This document shows positions 24,607-39,476 of a stretch of DNA of 64,000 nucleotides, one piece after another. Under the pieces are notes generated by a model. The model searched no databases. It saw nothing but the letters and a program-made list of their open reading frames with translations, and had not been told where the DNA came from. Positions within the stretch are counted from its first letter, which is position 1, and each line of letters begins with the position of its first letter. Source of the stretch: Liquidambar formosana (Eukaryota; Streptophyta; Magnoliopsida; Saxifragales; Altingiaceae); NCBI GenBank assembly GCA_039720395.1, contig CM077823.1, positions 9,318,107 through 9,382,106 of the forward strand, written 5' to 3'. Made by a program: the position numbers and the translations under genes.

Positions 24607-25956
24607 GTGAACAAAAAGTTAACTGGTTAGAGTTGATGGATATGATTATTTTTTATTTGGATTAGACGGATATGAAAAATATTTAATGGGGTTTTTAGAT
24701 ATGATTTTATTTTTTAGGGAGGTTTTCAATATTTCTCTCTCTTTTTTTTTTTTTTTTTTTTTTGCTTCCTTACTGCGATGATGATGATGAACTAATGAGG
24801 CTCTTTTTTGTTCCAGTCTTTTCTTATTCTTATCTTCAGTGTCAGAGCCACATTGGGTCTAGTGGGTGCTAATGCCCCCACTCAATGTTTCTTTACTATT
24901 TAATTTTTATGCATAGTTTATTAATATTAAAAATTTTAATTCTCAGGATTTTTCTCGCTACCCCCACTCTCTTAGACTCTTTCTTTGATCTTATTACTGT
25001 CAATTAAAAAATTATTTAACTTATAAAATCAATATAGGATACTAGCAAGTAACAACCAATCAGATGTGATTTTATTCTATGTGCCGTGTATACATCAGTC
25101 ATGTGCCATCATGTGAGGGATCGATATGCTGTGTCTGATTAACAATATATGCCTGGCACGCGAAATAATTTCCATTTCCCACCACCATTGGAGTAAATTT
25201 CTGCCTCCACCCCTGCTTATCTTCCCTGGTTACTCCTTACTTCTTAAATGCTCTAGATGAACTAACTGAGCCATCATATTTGCTTTGTCAATTGCCTTAT
25301 TCTATTTTATTTTTTGTTAAGTTATCTGTTACTTTATTTGGTTCATTATTTATCTGTTAACGAGGTGAAGTTGATTTTGAGCCCTAATGTTGCAGCTTTG
25401 CTTTCTAAGACAATTCAGGAGCTCTATACAAAAATCAGATTACTTGGCACTGCGTTTGGGTTTCATCACCGTGGGTATCTAATTTTTATTGCACCCTTCT
25501 TCTGGATATGCTTCTTTTTCCCCCTCATGGGGTTCCTTTGCCAATGCCACCAAATATATAATTTATTCTCATAGTCACATGGTTCAGCAAATACTTTCTC
25601 TTTGATCTTCTTCGTGATAATATGTGATGCTCTGTAGAAATCTTCCACACATTTTTGATGCACCTAGCTAAAAGATTTTTACTTCTTGTTTACAACCTTT
25701 GATGAGAAAACTCACTGTAGGATGACAAATAATGGCATATGTGATGAAAAGAAAATGACTGCACATGTACCATATGTCCATATCCAGTGTAACAAAGATA
25801 GGCATGGGCTAAAAAATAAAAGGAAGATATAGAAACTAAAACTCTACATAATTATGGCTACAAAAATGTTTATCCTCTTGATACTTGTTGCTATGGAGAA
25901 AATTTATAAAATAGCCATGATTTGTCGGATTAGATTTAATTTTTCATCCCAGATTC

Positions 25957-25992
<36 letters not shown>

Positions 25993-28900
25993 CATATGGG
26001 TCAGAGGTGAAATTTTTATAAAGAAGAGAAACTGCTACATAAAAGGAGTTTCTTGAATATTCAAGATGTAAGCCAAGAGGGAACACGATCATCACAGGAC
26101 ATTTTAACCAGGAGATGGAAGCTTAATTTTCTGTATATTTTATGCTATATAGAAAATTAGCCAGGAGAAAAAAGCTGAGTTATATTATTGTTGCTTAGTT
26201 GACTTGAAAAAATTGGGGATAAATTACAGTGTTTATTTTGTAAGACTTGATCTAATCTTGTCTAATGGAGTAACTTGTTATAGGCAAGAAGTATAAATTA
26301 TGGTTGTACTAAAAAGAAAAAGTAAAGGATAGAACAGAATATTTTATGTAGATAAAAAATCTGGTACTCTAATTTTTTATATTCTCCTGTCATTGGTCAC
26401 ATTTCTTTCTTGCATTCAGCATAATTAATCTGACTTCCAAAGTCTGGTTTTGAGTTTTGATGCTAAATAACATAATGCAGTTTTATGGCATAAAATTTTC
26501 ATTTAAGTTTATTAGGAGAGCTGCTACATCATTGCATCATTATGTTCTCTTTGGATATTGAATAATCATCTATCCTGATTATTATGAGATCTGTCGCATC
26601 ATTACTTTACTACGTAAAAATAAAGAAAAATTGTCAAGTGAGGACATGCTGATGTAAGTTGCATCAACACATGCATTGGGGGGCTGCACACTTGTACCCG
26701 ATGCATTGGTGGGTTGTAGTCCAATGCATGGCATCAAAGGACCCAATGCACCTGCTGATGCAACATACATCAGCATGTTCTTATAGGAAATTCATTATAT
26801 AATTATATAATTAATTGTATATATATCTTTTAAATTTTCAACCTTCTAGTTGGTTCCCTTTTTTTCCAGAATCACAAACTGCCACTTTCTTATGATTTTC
26901 ATAAATATATGGTTCGGAGCATGGAAGATGAATTTCATGGAATTTTGGGAATTAGGTATGCACTCATCTGAATTGCTTTATCATTCTGGACTTATCATTT
27001 GTTTTTTTGTGATTTGCTTTACTGTCGTGGTAGATGATATCAACTCTTGGCAGCTGGCATCTGTTATAGACTTTATATAATACATCTTCTGTTAATGGAT
27101 TGATTCCTTTTTTCCTTTCTTTTTTTTGCTGGTTAACCTATTCTTGGAAAGGAGCACATAGTTGCAGCTTGTCCATGGAGAGACAATGGCCCTTTTTTAA
27201 TACTTCAAGTGCTTTATTCCTTCATTGTAAGAACACTACTTGACTGCAAAAGCTTAAGCAGTTAGGGAATGAGTCAATAATGTATATTAAACTAACATTC
27301 CCCCTCGTGTGTGACCACCCACTCCCACATGGAGATGGGAACCCATAACCGGCCAACGAAACGATAAATGAATGGGGGGAGGAGGTGAGAAGACTTAAAT
27401 CCAGGACCTCTTAGAGCATCTCCAACCTAAGAGAGCTATTTTGGTGAGCAAAAAGCTATTTTTATTTATTTTATCTAAACATACTATTTTACCAATACCT
27501 TTACTAATTGAAAGAACTTCTACAATCAACCTGGTAAAAACTTTAGGGATAGTTACTGAAACAAACAACAAAGAGCATAAATTCCCTTCCAACAGAACTC
27601 AAACAGAAAATAACTTGCCTTCCAACAGAACTCAGCCCTATGAAAATGGGAGGATGTGATGTAGGAGTCTTCAGGAAAGACTCTAAATCAGCATGAGCTG
27701 AACACATTTCTTTCTGTGTGTTCAGATGCCTTGAACATATCAGAGCTGACATTTCTGCACACTTGCTACATGAAAATTGCCATTCCTTAGGAAGAAACCA
27801 AAAGCCACAAACGCGAACATTTGAAGGCCAATAACCTGTCATAAAAAAGTTAATAGGTCAATGGAATTTGAGGAAAAAACTTGCGTAGACAGGAATTTCA
27901 TCAGTTAAGACAGATTAATCATGCTAAAAGTACTTCTGGGGCAAACTTGAGGCTTTTAGGCACACTAGTTCTGTTCCATGCAATGCATGTGAACATTTTT
28001 GAATAATCAAAGACTTATAAATAATGTCCAATATTCATGTTCGTATATGCCCAATAAAATATCCTTGCCACCTATATTCGATATATGTGAACATATTTTA
28101 AATGAGAACTGTATAAGATCATTCTTGATAACTAGAGGGAGGTTGTACTTTCCTTTTTATATAAAGTAATGGGTACATTTGTGATAAGTTTCCAACCTAA
28201 AAGCCTAGGCTATTAGGTGGAGGGCCCAAACAGGTATATTAAGCCAAATCAAATTTTATATTTAAACCGTATGGGATTTGGGACTTCCCAATACTCCCCC
28301 TCATGTGCAGGCCTAACAAGACAACAACCAGTTTGTCACATGGACAACAACAATGGGTTTACAAACAAAATAGGCCCAATAACAACAACAACAATAATAG
28401 GCTCTAATACCATGTAAAGTTTCCAAACTAAAAGCCTAAGCTATTAGGTGGAGGGCCCAAACAAGTATATTAAGCCATATCAAATTTTATATTTAAACGA
28501 TGTAGGATGTAGGATGTCCCATGGAAATTGAACTGTTTCATTGTGTTTTGCAGATGATTTTCTAACAATCGATCATTAAGAATGGTGAAACAAGAGAATG
28601 GCACGAATAATCACAAATTCCCAAATTAGGGATGGTAATTAAGTAGGAGTTTTAAAATAGTGTACAGGCTAGGTAAGCAAAATAACTAAATAATAAATAA
28701 TCTAGCCGTTTTAGGGTAAAAGTAGGGTTTTATGTTAGCCTATTGCTAACCCACCGTGATTATAACAATATATCACCACACCAACACACATAAAATAAAA
28801 AATATACTTTCGTATACATAGGAAACCTTCTTCTCTTTCATTCATAATTCCAAAACATAGTAAAGGGATGGCACATTGGTGCTCTTTATCAGTTTGATGT

Positions 28901-30295
28901 TAAAAATGCTTTCCTTCATGGAGATCTAGAGGAGGAAGTGTACATGGATGTCCTTCAAGGTTTTGAATGTTCTACAACTAGAGGGAAGGTATGCAAATTG
29001 AAGAAGGCTTTATATGGGTTAAAGCAATTTCCTCGAGCGTGATTTGAGAGATTTACTCGAGTTATGCTAAAATTTGACTTTAAACAAAGTCAAGGAGATC
29101 ATACCTTGTTCATCAAATACTCCTCTCAAGGGAAGGAAACAGCTCTTATTGTATATGTTGATAATATTGTGCTAACAAGGGATGATTAGGAGGAGATATA
29201 GAAATTGAAGAAATGTCTTGCTTTGAGAATTTGAGATAAAGGACTTGAGAAATTTGAAGTATTTTTTGGGCATTGAAGTAGCTAGATCCCGAAAGGTATT
29301 TTCATTTCTCAAAAAAAGTATATCCTAGATCTTCTTAAAGAAACTGGGATGCTAGGCTGCAAACCCATTGATACTCTTGTGGAGCCGAACTACAAATTGG
29401 GGGAAGATACTGAGGGCATATTGGTTGACACAGGGTTTAGGGTAAATTGATTTACCCTAAATTGATATTGGTTGACATAGGCAGATATCAAAAGTTGGTA
29501 AATTGATTTACTTGTCCCACACTTGTCAAGACATTGTCTATGCAGTTAGCTTAGTAAGTCAGTTTATGCATTCACGTCAAGAGTTTCATTTGGAGGCTGT
29601 TCATCGGATCCTTCGTTTTTTAAAATCTGCTCATTGAAAGGGTTTGCTATTTTCTAATCATGATCACTTGAGAGTTGAATCATATACAGATGCTGATTGG
29701 GCTGGCTCAATTATAGATTGTAGGTCTGCCTATGGTTATTGTACTTTTGTGGGAGGCAATCTTGTAACCTGGCGTAGTAAGAAACAAGTGGTTGTGGCTA
29801 GATTAAGTGCTGAAGCTGAGTTTAGAGCCATGGCTCATGGAGTCTGTGAACTTCTGTGGTTGAAGACCTTGTTGAAAGAGCTTGGTTTTGATAGTAATGA
29901 CCCTATGAGACTATATTGTGACAATAAAGTTGCAATTAACATTGCTCACAATCTAGTGCAACATGACAGGACCAAGCACATTGAAGTTGACCGACATTTC
30001 ATTAAGGAAAAATTGAATTCTGGAGTGCTTTGTATGCTTTATGTTCAAACAAGAGATCAATTAGCAAATATCTTAACCAAAGGAGTAGCAAGTAGAGTCT
30101 TTCATACTTTCTTAAGCAAGTTGGGCATGCGTGATAGCATCAACTTGAGGGGCAGTGTTGGAAAATAATTGGTTCTTTATTTGATATTTCTTATTGATCT
30201 GTAGTAAGCTTAATGGTATTTAAGTCATTGTACTGATATTAGTATAAATAATAATGTTTAAGGGAGAGAACCCTAAGCTCTCTTTTTCAGCCATC

Positions 30296-30327
<32 letters not shown>

Positions 30328-33300
30328 CTTCTTTCTTCTCTTTGTGATTATCTATACAAATCTACTAAATTCAATATGTGGGCAATGTGGGATCTAGGAC
30401 TTCTCAACATGTGGACAACAAAGACGGACTCACGAATGAAACATGCCCAAGAACAACAATGACAGCAATGGGCTCTTATACCATGTTAAATTTCTAACCA
30501 AAAAAGCCTAAGCTATTAGGTGGAGTGTCCAAATAGGTATACAAACTTTCAAAGTCATGTTAAACCCAATATTTGGGCAATGTGGGATGTGGTATTTTTT
30601 CAACATTCATGAAACCACTTTGATGAAATTTTAATACTCCCTCCGTCCCACAAAGATAGGCCATTTTTACAACTTTTTTGTCCCAAAATGTTTGTCCACT
30701 TTGAAAAGTCAAATCATTATTTTTTTTTACTTTCCTATACTACCCTTAGTTGTTTCAATAATTACTTTCGACACAAAAGCCAATACCAAGCAAAAAAGGG
30801 TACTTTTGGAAAGTTAAGAGTTTAGAAAGTGACAAGTCAATGTAATAACTTTTCTTAAATTGCGTGTTTTGTCAAACTTGGCCTATCTTTGTGTGACGGA
30901 GGGAGTATTTATTTTTAACCATTCAACCTTCTTAATCTCACTACTTTGCAAAACCTTTAACATGTAAGAAATCTTTTGTAGAAGGCCCAATGAAACAAAA
31001 ATGACGCAATTCATACCTTGCCAAAGAATATATAGGATATGGAGTCTAATTAACCTTTTTGTGTGAAAAAGAAAGAGAGGTAAATGGAAAAGGAGAAAAG
31101 GAGAAGAATGATGCGGAGAAGAAAATAAAAGGAAAAAGAATAGAATAGTAGAATTTGAAAAGACAATGAACAATAGCTTGTCGGTTGTATTTTTGTCTGC
31201 ACAAGTTTTTATTTTGTGATTAATCAAGTCTACAACATGGCCATTGTTATATTTCATTTTAGTTTTCTTGAGTTCACCATTTTAGACACATTTTATACAT
31301 GTCTGTCTATGAAACCTACACCCATGTCCTTGTTAAGTAGTTGCTAAAGCTTGTATCTTGTTTGGATGAACAAGTACACTCTAAGATGTTTTGGCACTTT
31401 AACTATAGAGGTAGTCCTAGATTGGCAATGATGTCAGGATTTTGCAGTCTAGATTATCATTTGCAACATCTCATTAATAACGAGCACAAAGAATGAACCT
31501 TAAGAGTTCCTTAAGGAGATATGGAAGGCTACATTTACCTGTGACAATGATAAAATGTCTTTACTCCATTTTAGTTGTGTATTGTATGAAGAATATGTCT
31601 AAACTCTTTGTCTTCGAAAAAATGACAGCGGAAAGCAAAATAAAAACTAAGATTGAAAGGTTCAACTTAAAATAAAGCCTAGAATCCACTAGTGCTCTTA
31701 GTGCCTGTTTGGGATAGCTTCAGAGTAGAATCAGAAGTAGAATCAAAAGCTGAATCAGAATCAGGGGGGAGGCGCTTGAGCAAATTGGCCTCAAAATCTC
31801 TTTTGGGCTTACAATCACTTTTCTCATTTTTTATCCAAACAGTCTTAAAAGTGATTATGGGCCATTAGAAGAGATTTTGGGCCTCCCAGAATCTCATCCA
31901 AACAGGCACTTAAAGCAACAAGGAAATTGAAAAGAAAATCTCAGAGAAAATATTAGTAATTGTTAGGAAGTCCCGCATCCCACATTGTCTAAATATTGAG
32001 TTTGTTATGGCTCGATATACCTATTTAGGCCATCCACCTAATAGCTTAGGTTTTAAGGTTAGATACTTGGTATCAGAGCTTGTTGTTCTTGGGCCCATTT
32101 TGTTTTAGTTAAGTTTCCAACCTAAAAGCTTAAGCTATTAGGTGTAGGGCCCAAACAGGTATATGAAGTTATATCAGATTTTGTATTTAGACGATGTTGG
32201 ATGTGGGACTGACTTAACACTCCCACTCACATATAGGTATAACAAGACAAGAATGAGCCTAACGCGTGGATGACAAAGACGAGATTACAAATAAAAACGG
32301 GTACAAGAACGACATACTCTGATATCATGTTACATTTCTAACCTAAAAGCTTAAGCTATTAGGTGGAGGGCCAAACAAGTATACGAAGCTATAACAAATT
32401 TTGTATATAGATGATGTGGGATGTGGGACTTCCTCACTTCCCAATAGTTTCCAACCTAGAGACCTAAAGGTGGAGGACCCAAACATGTTTATCAAACCAT
32501 ATCAAACTCAGTATTTAAACAATGTGGGATGTGAGACTTTCCAACACTCTCCCTCAATTGCAGACAACAAGTTTAGATGACAAGAATAGGCTTATCATGT
32601 GGACAGCAAAGACGGGCTTACAAACGAAACAAGCCTAAGAACGACAAGCTCTGATACCAAGTTAAATTTTCAACCTAAAAAGCCTTAGCAATTAGGTGGA
32701 GGGCCCAAACAAGTATATTAAGCTGTATTAAACTCAATATTTAAACAAAGTAGGATGTGGGACTTCCCAAAAATAATAGAAAATTATTAATCCCATTTTA
32801 ACACATTAAGGCCTATATCTAGGCTCCACAAAACCCTAATGACTTTTAGAAACCTTATAGTTATTGAAGCCTTCTTGCCCAAAGAATTAAATATTTCAAA
32901 CATTTTGGTCGTTGTGATTTCTTTACAAATTTGTTCTCCACAACTCATGTAACAATGTAACCTATAGTATTTTTGCTTTGGTCTTCAATTTGTTGACAAG
33001 ATCCTCCAAACAAGGATCGAGAACACGATTCAAATCTTTAATTTCAATAAATTTAATGTTGTGACTCAATGTTGATTGGTACAGTTGGTGAATAAACTTA
33101 GGCAACTTCTTGATATAGATCTTGAATTTCTTCATCATCTTCATGTGAAACTCCGTTCTCAATATCCATATCAACATCCAGTGTAGGATCAACATATTAA
33201 CACATTCGTAAAGCTCTATATTTCATTCATCAAGTTTGCAAATATATTCTCTTTAACCATAATGATAATTTGAAACTGCTCCTACAACAATTTCGATTTC

Positions 33301-36300
33301 ATCATGAGCCAATGGTTGGATATTTTTGCTAACTTAAAAATTTTAAATTTTTGGCTTCATATATGTAATGTCCAATTGAATTCTTCCTTCTTGACAAATT
33401 CCATTCCATATTTCTATAACAAAGTGATGCATTTTTTTCCATTATACACCATCTCGTCTTTCTTTTAACCACTGGTCCTAGGAGAACATGACAATGCTCA
33501 ATAGGAGTAATAGAGAGTAAACTTTTATCATGATAATAATAATCATCATCCCTCACCTCATGTTCAACATAAATTTTATTACCAAACTTGCCACACTTTA
33601 GGATTTCATCTAAAATTATTAATTTTGGAACTAAATTTTTAAATACATAATTCTAGGTTACATATACATCAATTAAAATACTAAGCACTTTGGAAATCGA
33701 TTCCAATGATTATGCACTCAAATCTGAATTTAATGTTGTCAGAATTATCCATGTAGGGTGGAGGCCTACATGAGGGTGCAAGAGTCTGTCTTCTAATAGG
33801 CGGGCCGCTAAGCACATCTCCATCGCAAATCCCATCGTCTCCACGATTCCTATTTGGCTCCATCATCAATGTAGTAATCTCCAACTGGAGATCTTGCATC
33901 ACTTGCCGGATCTCTTTAATGGCTCGCTGGTTGTCATGGAGAAAGTTCCATTGTTGCCACCATTTTGTGGTTGTGCCATCACACTAGACTAGGCAAGGCT
34001 AGGCTGTGTCACTCTAATACTAATTAGCGTAGCAGAAAGCGTGATAAAATCAATGATTGAAGCCAAAACCTTGAGCCAAAAGAAAATCTCTTTGAAAATA
34101 TTATTCATCAATAGGTACTAATCCCACTATGACACTTCATGGCCTATTTATAGGCTCCATAGAACCCTGATAACCTTTAGAAACCTTTTAAAACTAATGC
34201 TACCTAATATAGTATAAGGACTCAAATTTGACTTAAAAGCCTAAAGACTACTAAAAATAAGAAAATAGAGCCCTAAAGTACTAAAATGCATAAATACCAA
34301 CCAACTTGATAGTGGGATAACCACTGGGAAAAAAAGATGATCCATCATTTCGTTCACAAAAAATAAGTGCATCGGAGGGTGTCATCCCATTGCTTAATGG
34401 GTTCCTTATAGAAAGTCTATTCCACAAACCAACTTAAAGTTATTATGGTATATTGGTATCTGTGGCATTATTTGAACATTGAAAGAAACGATTGGTACTG
34501 AAAAAAAATAGTAGAACAGCTTAAAAATTTTAAATCAACTGATCAAATTCTTGGTTGGAAAAGATGATCTGGTATGTCAAACCCATTAAATTCTGGATCC
34601 TACCTATGTCTCCTCATGAGCCCTGCATTCTAACATTGGACTTTTATTATCTCCTTTGCATTTCACTGAGGCTCCTACAATACTTGCCAATAACTATGTA
34701 GTTTCCAACAGAAACATATTTCTTCACTAACATTGTTGTTTTAAGATATTTCTATATGTAGAATCATGTCAAGTGTAGGGCAAAAAGAAATGAGTTGGAC
34801 GTTGGAACTGAATGATCTTATGATTTTGCAGCTGGCCGCTTTGGGGTTATGCAATAGTGTGCATCTTCGTAAATATTCATGGTAACTTGTCACCTTTTTC
34901 AGAATTCAAGTGAAGATGCCATTTGAGTTCTATTATCAGAAAATTTAAATTGTCTTAATGTTGCAGGTTTGAATATTTACTTCTGGCTTTCTTTCATCCC
35001 TGCCATTGTAAGTATTGTCACTTGTGCTGTTGTATCAAAATGGGAAAGAATTCTTCTTAATTAATATTTTTTTGTGTTTATTTTTTCCACATGTCAAAGC
35101 TTGTCATGTTAGTTGGGACAAAACTTCAACATGTTGTCTCCTCTTTAGCACTTGAAATTGTGGAACAAACTGCTCCATCTGTTGGAACTCAACTAAAGCC
35201 ACGTGATGATCTGTTTTGGTTTGGAAAACCAGAAATTTTGTTACGATTGATACAATTTATCATATTTCAGGTGATAGTTTGTGATTATTATCGTATTTCT
35301 CATTTATTATCTAGATTATTTCTCTATATTTGATTGTAGTTCTCATTGCCTTTCTTGTGCGTGCAGAATGCCTTTGAGATGGCAACATTTATCTGGTCCT
35401 TGGTAAGATGCAATCTGCACACAGTTTCTCTCTCTTTTGTTATGTGAAAAAGCATAGGGCAGAGTAAAGACGTACAGTGTCATATAAATAAGGATTTACA
35501 AAACACTTGCTATAACCAAAAATGGTTCAAATTGTCTAAATGTGTATTTTCAGAGGAACTTATTATCGTTATTATCATTATTGTTTCCCAGGGGAGGGTG
35601 CACGGTTTGAAAACAAACTATGTTGATTAAGAAAATAAGTAAATTAAGAGAGATCTCCTCAGGGATATGTGAAGGTTTCTTAGAGAATAGGCTCTCTTTG
35701 GAAATCAGTTAATCTAAGTAAATATGATTTGCATCCCAATAGCTTGGACTTTAAAGAAGCTATTAGGGAAACTCGTAATTATACTCAGAAGTTCATCACC
35801 CATTTTTGCTTGACTTTTCTAGGCATATCAAGTTTTTTGTTGAAAATGTAACAGTATTCTTTTTTGGCTGGACTGTTGGCTTCATGGTTCTCAATTTATG
35901 CCCTTGTTCCTCGGGCTTTTTCATTTTCCTAGAGATAAAACTCTAGTATCTCCAATATGTGCAACCAAAATAGCCTTTCTTAGACCTTCAATTTTTTCAG
36001 ATATTTGAACTGTGAGGTTGAAGATCTTTCTGTTCTCCATTTTAGATTCAAGAATGTTTACATTTCTCCTTTTTATAAAGATAGACGGGGTTGGATGCTT
36101 GAATCCAATGGCCTCTTTTCATGTAGGTCCTTTTTTCTATTCTTTAATTTCAAACATTTCTTATGACCCTAATCATTTTTCCTTCAAAATCATTTGGGTT
36201 TTGACAGTGGCCCCAAAGGTTAAAGCTTTAGATTGGTTGGTTGCTCATGGTAAGGTCAACACTCAACACCTATGACATACTTGAAAAAAGGAGACCTCAT

Positions 36301-38142
36301 ATAGTCCTTTCTCCTAACATGTGTGTGATGTATTGTTCTAATGGGCATTGATTGACCATTTGTTTTTCCATTTTCCTTTAGCTATGAAGATTTCATGTAA
36401 GTTGTCAAATGGTGGGGCGTGTTGTGTGGACCCCTCCTATGCATATCTCTTTTGGTGAACCAACTGGTCGCTACTCTAATTGAAGTATCGGGCCCCTTTT
36501 TCGTTGCCTAGGTTACCACCTTTGGAATACCCCAAAATAGCCTTACTCACTTAGGGCACTTCGTTTGCCATCACTTTCTACAGGGTTCAATGCCATACAT
36601 TTCCTCAGAGCCTTTAGAATTGTGTAGTGTCAGCCATTTTGTTGCTTATTTTGTGGGAAGGAAACAATTGAATTTTTTATGATATGAAAACAAGTGTCAA
36701 TACTCTAGCAAAATTTTAGAAGTTCAATTTACTTTTGGCTTTCTATCTCTAAGGAGTTTAATTGTAGTACTCTTCCTCTTAGTTTGCAAGATTGGAGGGT
36801 GGTTTGCTTCTCGAGGGCTTGAAAAGTTGCTAAAGCTTGTTCTTGGATTCTACTGCGTACGGTCAAAATTAAGCTTAATTTAATGTCTGCTCTCTTGGTT
36901 ACTGGCTGTTATTGGAGTTGTGGATACTTTTAGAGATCATGATGGCCATGCTATTCTTTCTTCTTCTATATGCCCAAAGGTGGGGGTTTTGTTAGTCGGG
37001 TGAATATTCATGCTCTTTTGATTGGTTTAAGGCATGCTAGAAGTTGTGATTTAAGAGATACTTTGGTGGAGGGTAATTCTTATATAGCTATTTCCTGTTG
37101 AATGTAGGCAAGGAAATAAATTAGGAAGTATTGCTATACTACTACTGGAGAGGTTTTGAATATTGTGAGAAAAATTGGAGCCTATCTCTTGAATCTATAG
37201 GTTGGTAAAATAGGAAGCGGATTTCTTAGGAAGAGAGGGACCACTACTTTGGAAACTATCATAGGCCATTTTTATCCTCAAGCTTCTTGTGTGGTGGCTG
37301 TTGGTGACTTTGATTTACATATTGATAATGTTCAAGGTATTCCAAAAACCCAATAGTTTTCTTCCTTAGTCCTCTGCTGAACTTAACCTTCGTGCAATAA
37401 ACCTGGAAAATTATCTATCAACTAAATAACATATATAATAAACCTCACCTTTATCTTCAATCATTCAGTGATATGAGGAGTCATGATAAAAAATCCTAGA
37501 ATTCCCTTCTTCCCAAAATGGCCCTGGCAAGGCAAATGGAGCATAATTCCACGTAACTTTGCTCTAAGACTATGAGATTCATATTGCCGTTCCATATGCA
37601 ACTCTCTTAAGTACACGAAACACCCAGGTGACTATTAGAACACCACTTAACCCCAAAAGCTTAAGCTATTTGGGAATGGGTCAACAATGTATATCAAGCT
37701 AACAACCCCCTTTCACATGCGGCTTCATCCTGCATGTGGTTGAGACATAGACAAATGAGAATCAAACAGATAAACTGATGGGGAATAAACAGGTGGAGGC
37801 AAGAAGGCTTAAACCTAGGACCTCCCATAAACCAGAGCTCTAACACCATGTTAGAGCACCACTTAAACCCAAAATCTTAAGTTGTTAGAGAATAGGTCAA
37901 CAATGTATATCAAGCTAACAATGACACCACATAGTAAAACAGATGCTGTGAAGCTTTTTATAAATATAATGCCACCTATAGCTCTATTGGTTAGGTGATT
38001 CAAAAAAATAAAATTATACAGAAAGGAGTTGGTGTCTAATTCAACTGAAATATGTGTGTATAAAAATTATACAGAAGGAGTTGGTGTCTAATTGACTAAT
38101 TCAACTGAAATATGTGTGTACATATTTTGGGCTCGCGCGCTC

Positions 38143-38183
<41 letters not shown>

Positions 38184-39433
38184 TATTATGGTTTAATATT
38201 CTCCAGTTATTTAAAGTTCTCTGGAAGGAAAGAAACATGGATTTTAAAGTGTTCCAGATGAAAAAAACATGGATTTTAAATGTACTAAAAATTTTGGTAC
38301 ATTTAAGCTGAACATATTGTATTTGTTTAGTACATTATGACTAAACAATTGCAAAAAATTTAGTTGGTATATCCTAAACAATGTTAAAATATTTGATAGA
38401 AATAATTTGAACATTTTAGATTGATTTGTTAATTAAGAACCAACCGTAATTAACAAAAGAAACTCAACTTCTGTGGGTAAAAAAGTTCGGTACATTTGAG
38501 CTTAACATAGTGTATTTGTATAGTTCATTATGACTGAACAATTGCAAAAAATCTGGTTGCATGGTATGTCCCGAACAACTTTAAAATGTTTAGTTGAAAC
38601 AATCTAACATTTTAGGTTTGTTCGGTATACTAGGCCTGAACAAAATACGATTCGCTAACAAAACTCAACAAATTTTTATGGGAAAAAACATATTTTTCAT
38701 CACTAGAAGCATTTGAATTGACTATTTACTCGTTCAAAAAAGCGTAAAAACATGAACTATATTTAAAGTTTAAGAGATATTATAGTTTAGTGGTTAGAGT
38801 TTGTGAGAGAGTGAAGATATATGAATGGAGGAAGCAAAGATTTTTGAGTGAGAGAGTTTTCATGATCATAGTTATGTGTAGTGGGTGTGTAAAGAAAATT
38901 TAAGTTTTAATTAAAATCGCTTTCTCCTTAACTGTCATTTTACTCAATGATAGAATAATAATAATAAAAATTCATTAAATGGTGTGTGTGTAAGGAAACA
39001 AATGTGGTGTAAATAGCTGCGCTCTCTTTGGAATCATTTCCGGTCTATATTGGATGTAACCATAAAATATCTCTCACTGAGAGAGAGAGAGTAAAAAGTT
39101 ACACCAATATCATTTGTGAGTAACCCATTTGGCGACATAGTAATCATATCTCAAGTCACTGCTTCAAAAAAAAGAAAAAAAAAAAACCGATGGTGGGATC
39201 ACTTGGAGGACTCAATAAGATGGGTCTCTCAAGTGTCCAAGACCGGGGGGGGGGAGGGGGGAGACCCCGGCATCTAGCCTTAAGTTAATGGGGGAATTAA
39301 AGACTGGTATCAATTAAAGACCACCTATAGCTCTATTGGTCAGATGATTCAAAAAAATAAAATTATACAGAAAGGAGTTGGTGTCTAATTGACTAATTCA
39401 ACTGAAATATGTGTGTATTTTGGGCACGCGCGC

Positions 39434-39476
<43 letters not shown>

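Noticed and set aside
25314..25574. 86-codon plus-strand frame
   Set aside because: Overlaps MLO exon 7 in the wrong frame; the frame with the CFLRQF motif and splice sites explains the conservation.
25960..25989. Regular short repeats as a possible CRISPR-like array
   Set aside because: This and other short repeats are simple microsatellites; there is no repeat-spacer structure, and the window is plant nuclear DNA.
26850..27080. 76-codon plus-strand frame
   Set aside because: Wrong-frame reading of MLO exon 8 that runs into the intron.
27416..27470. GAGCATCTCCAACC-type MITE end
   Set aside because: Only one end is visible; no matching inverted end or target duplication found nearby.
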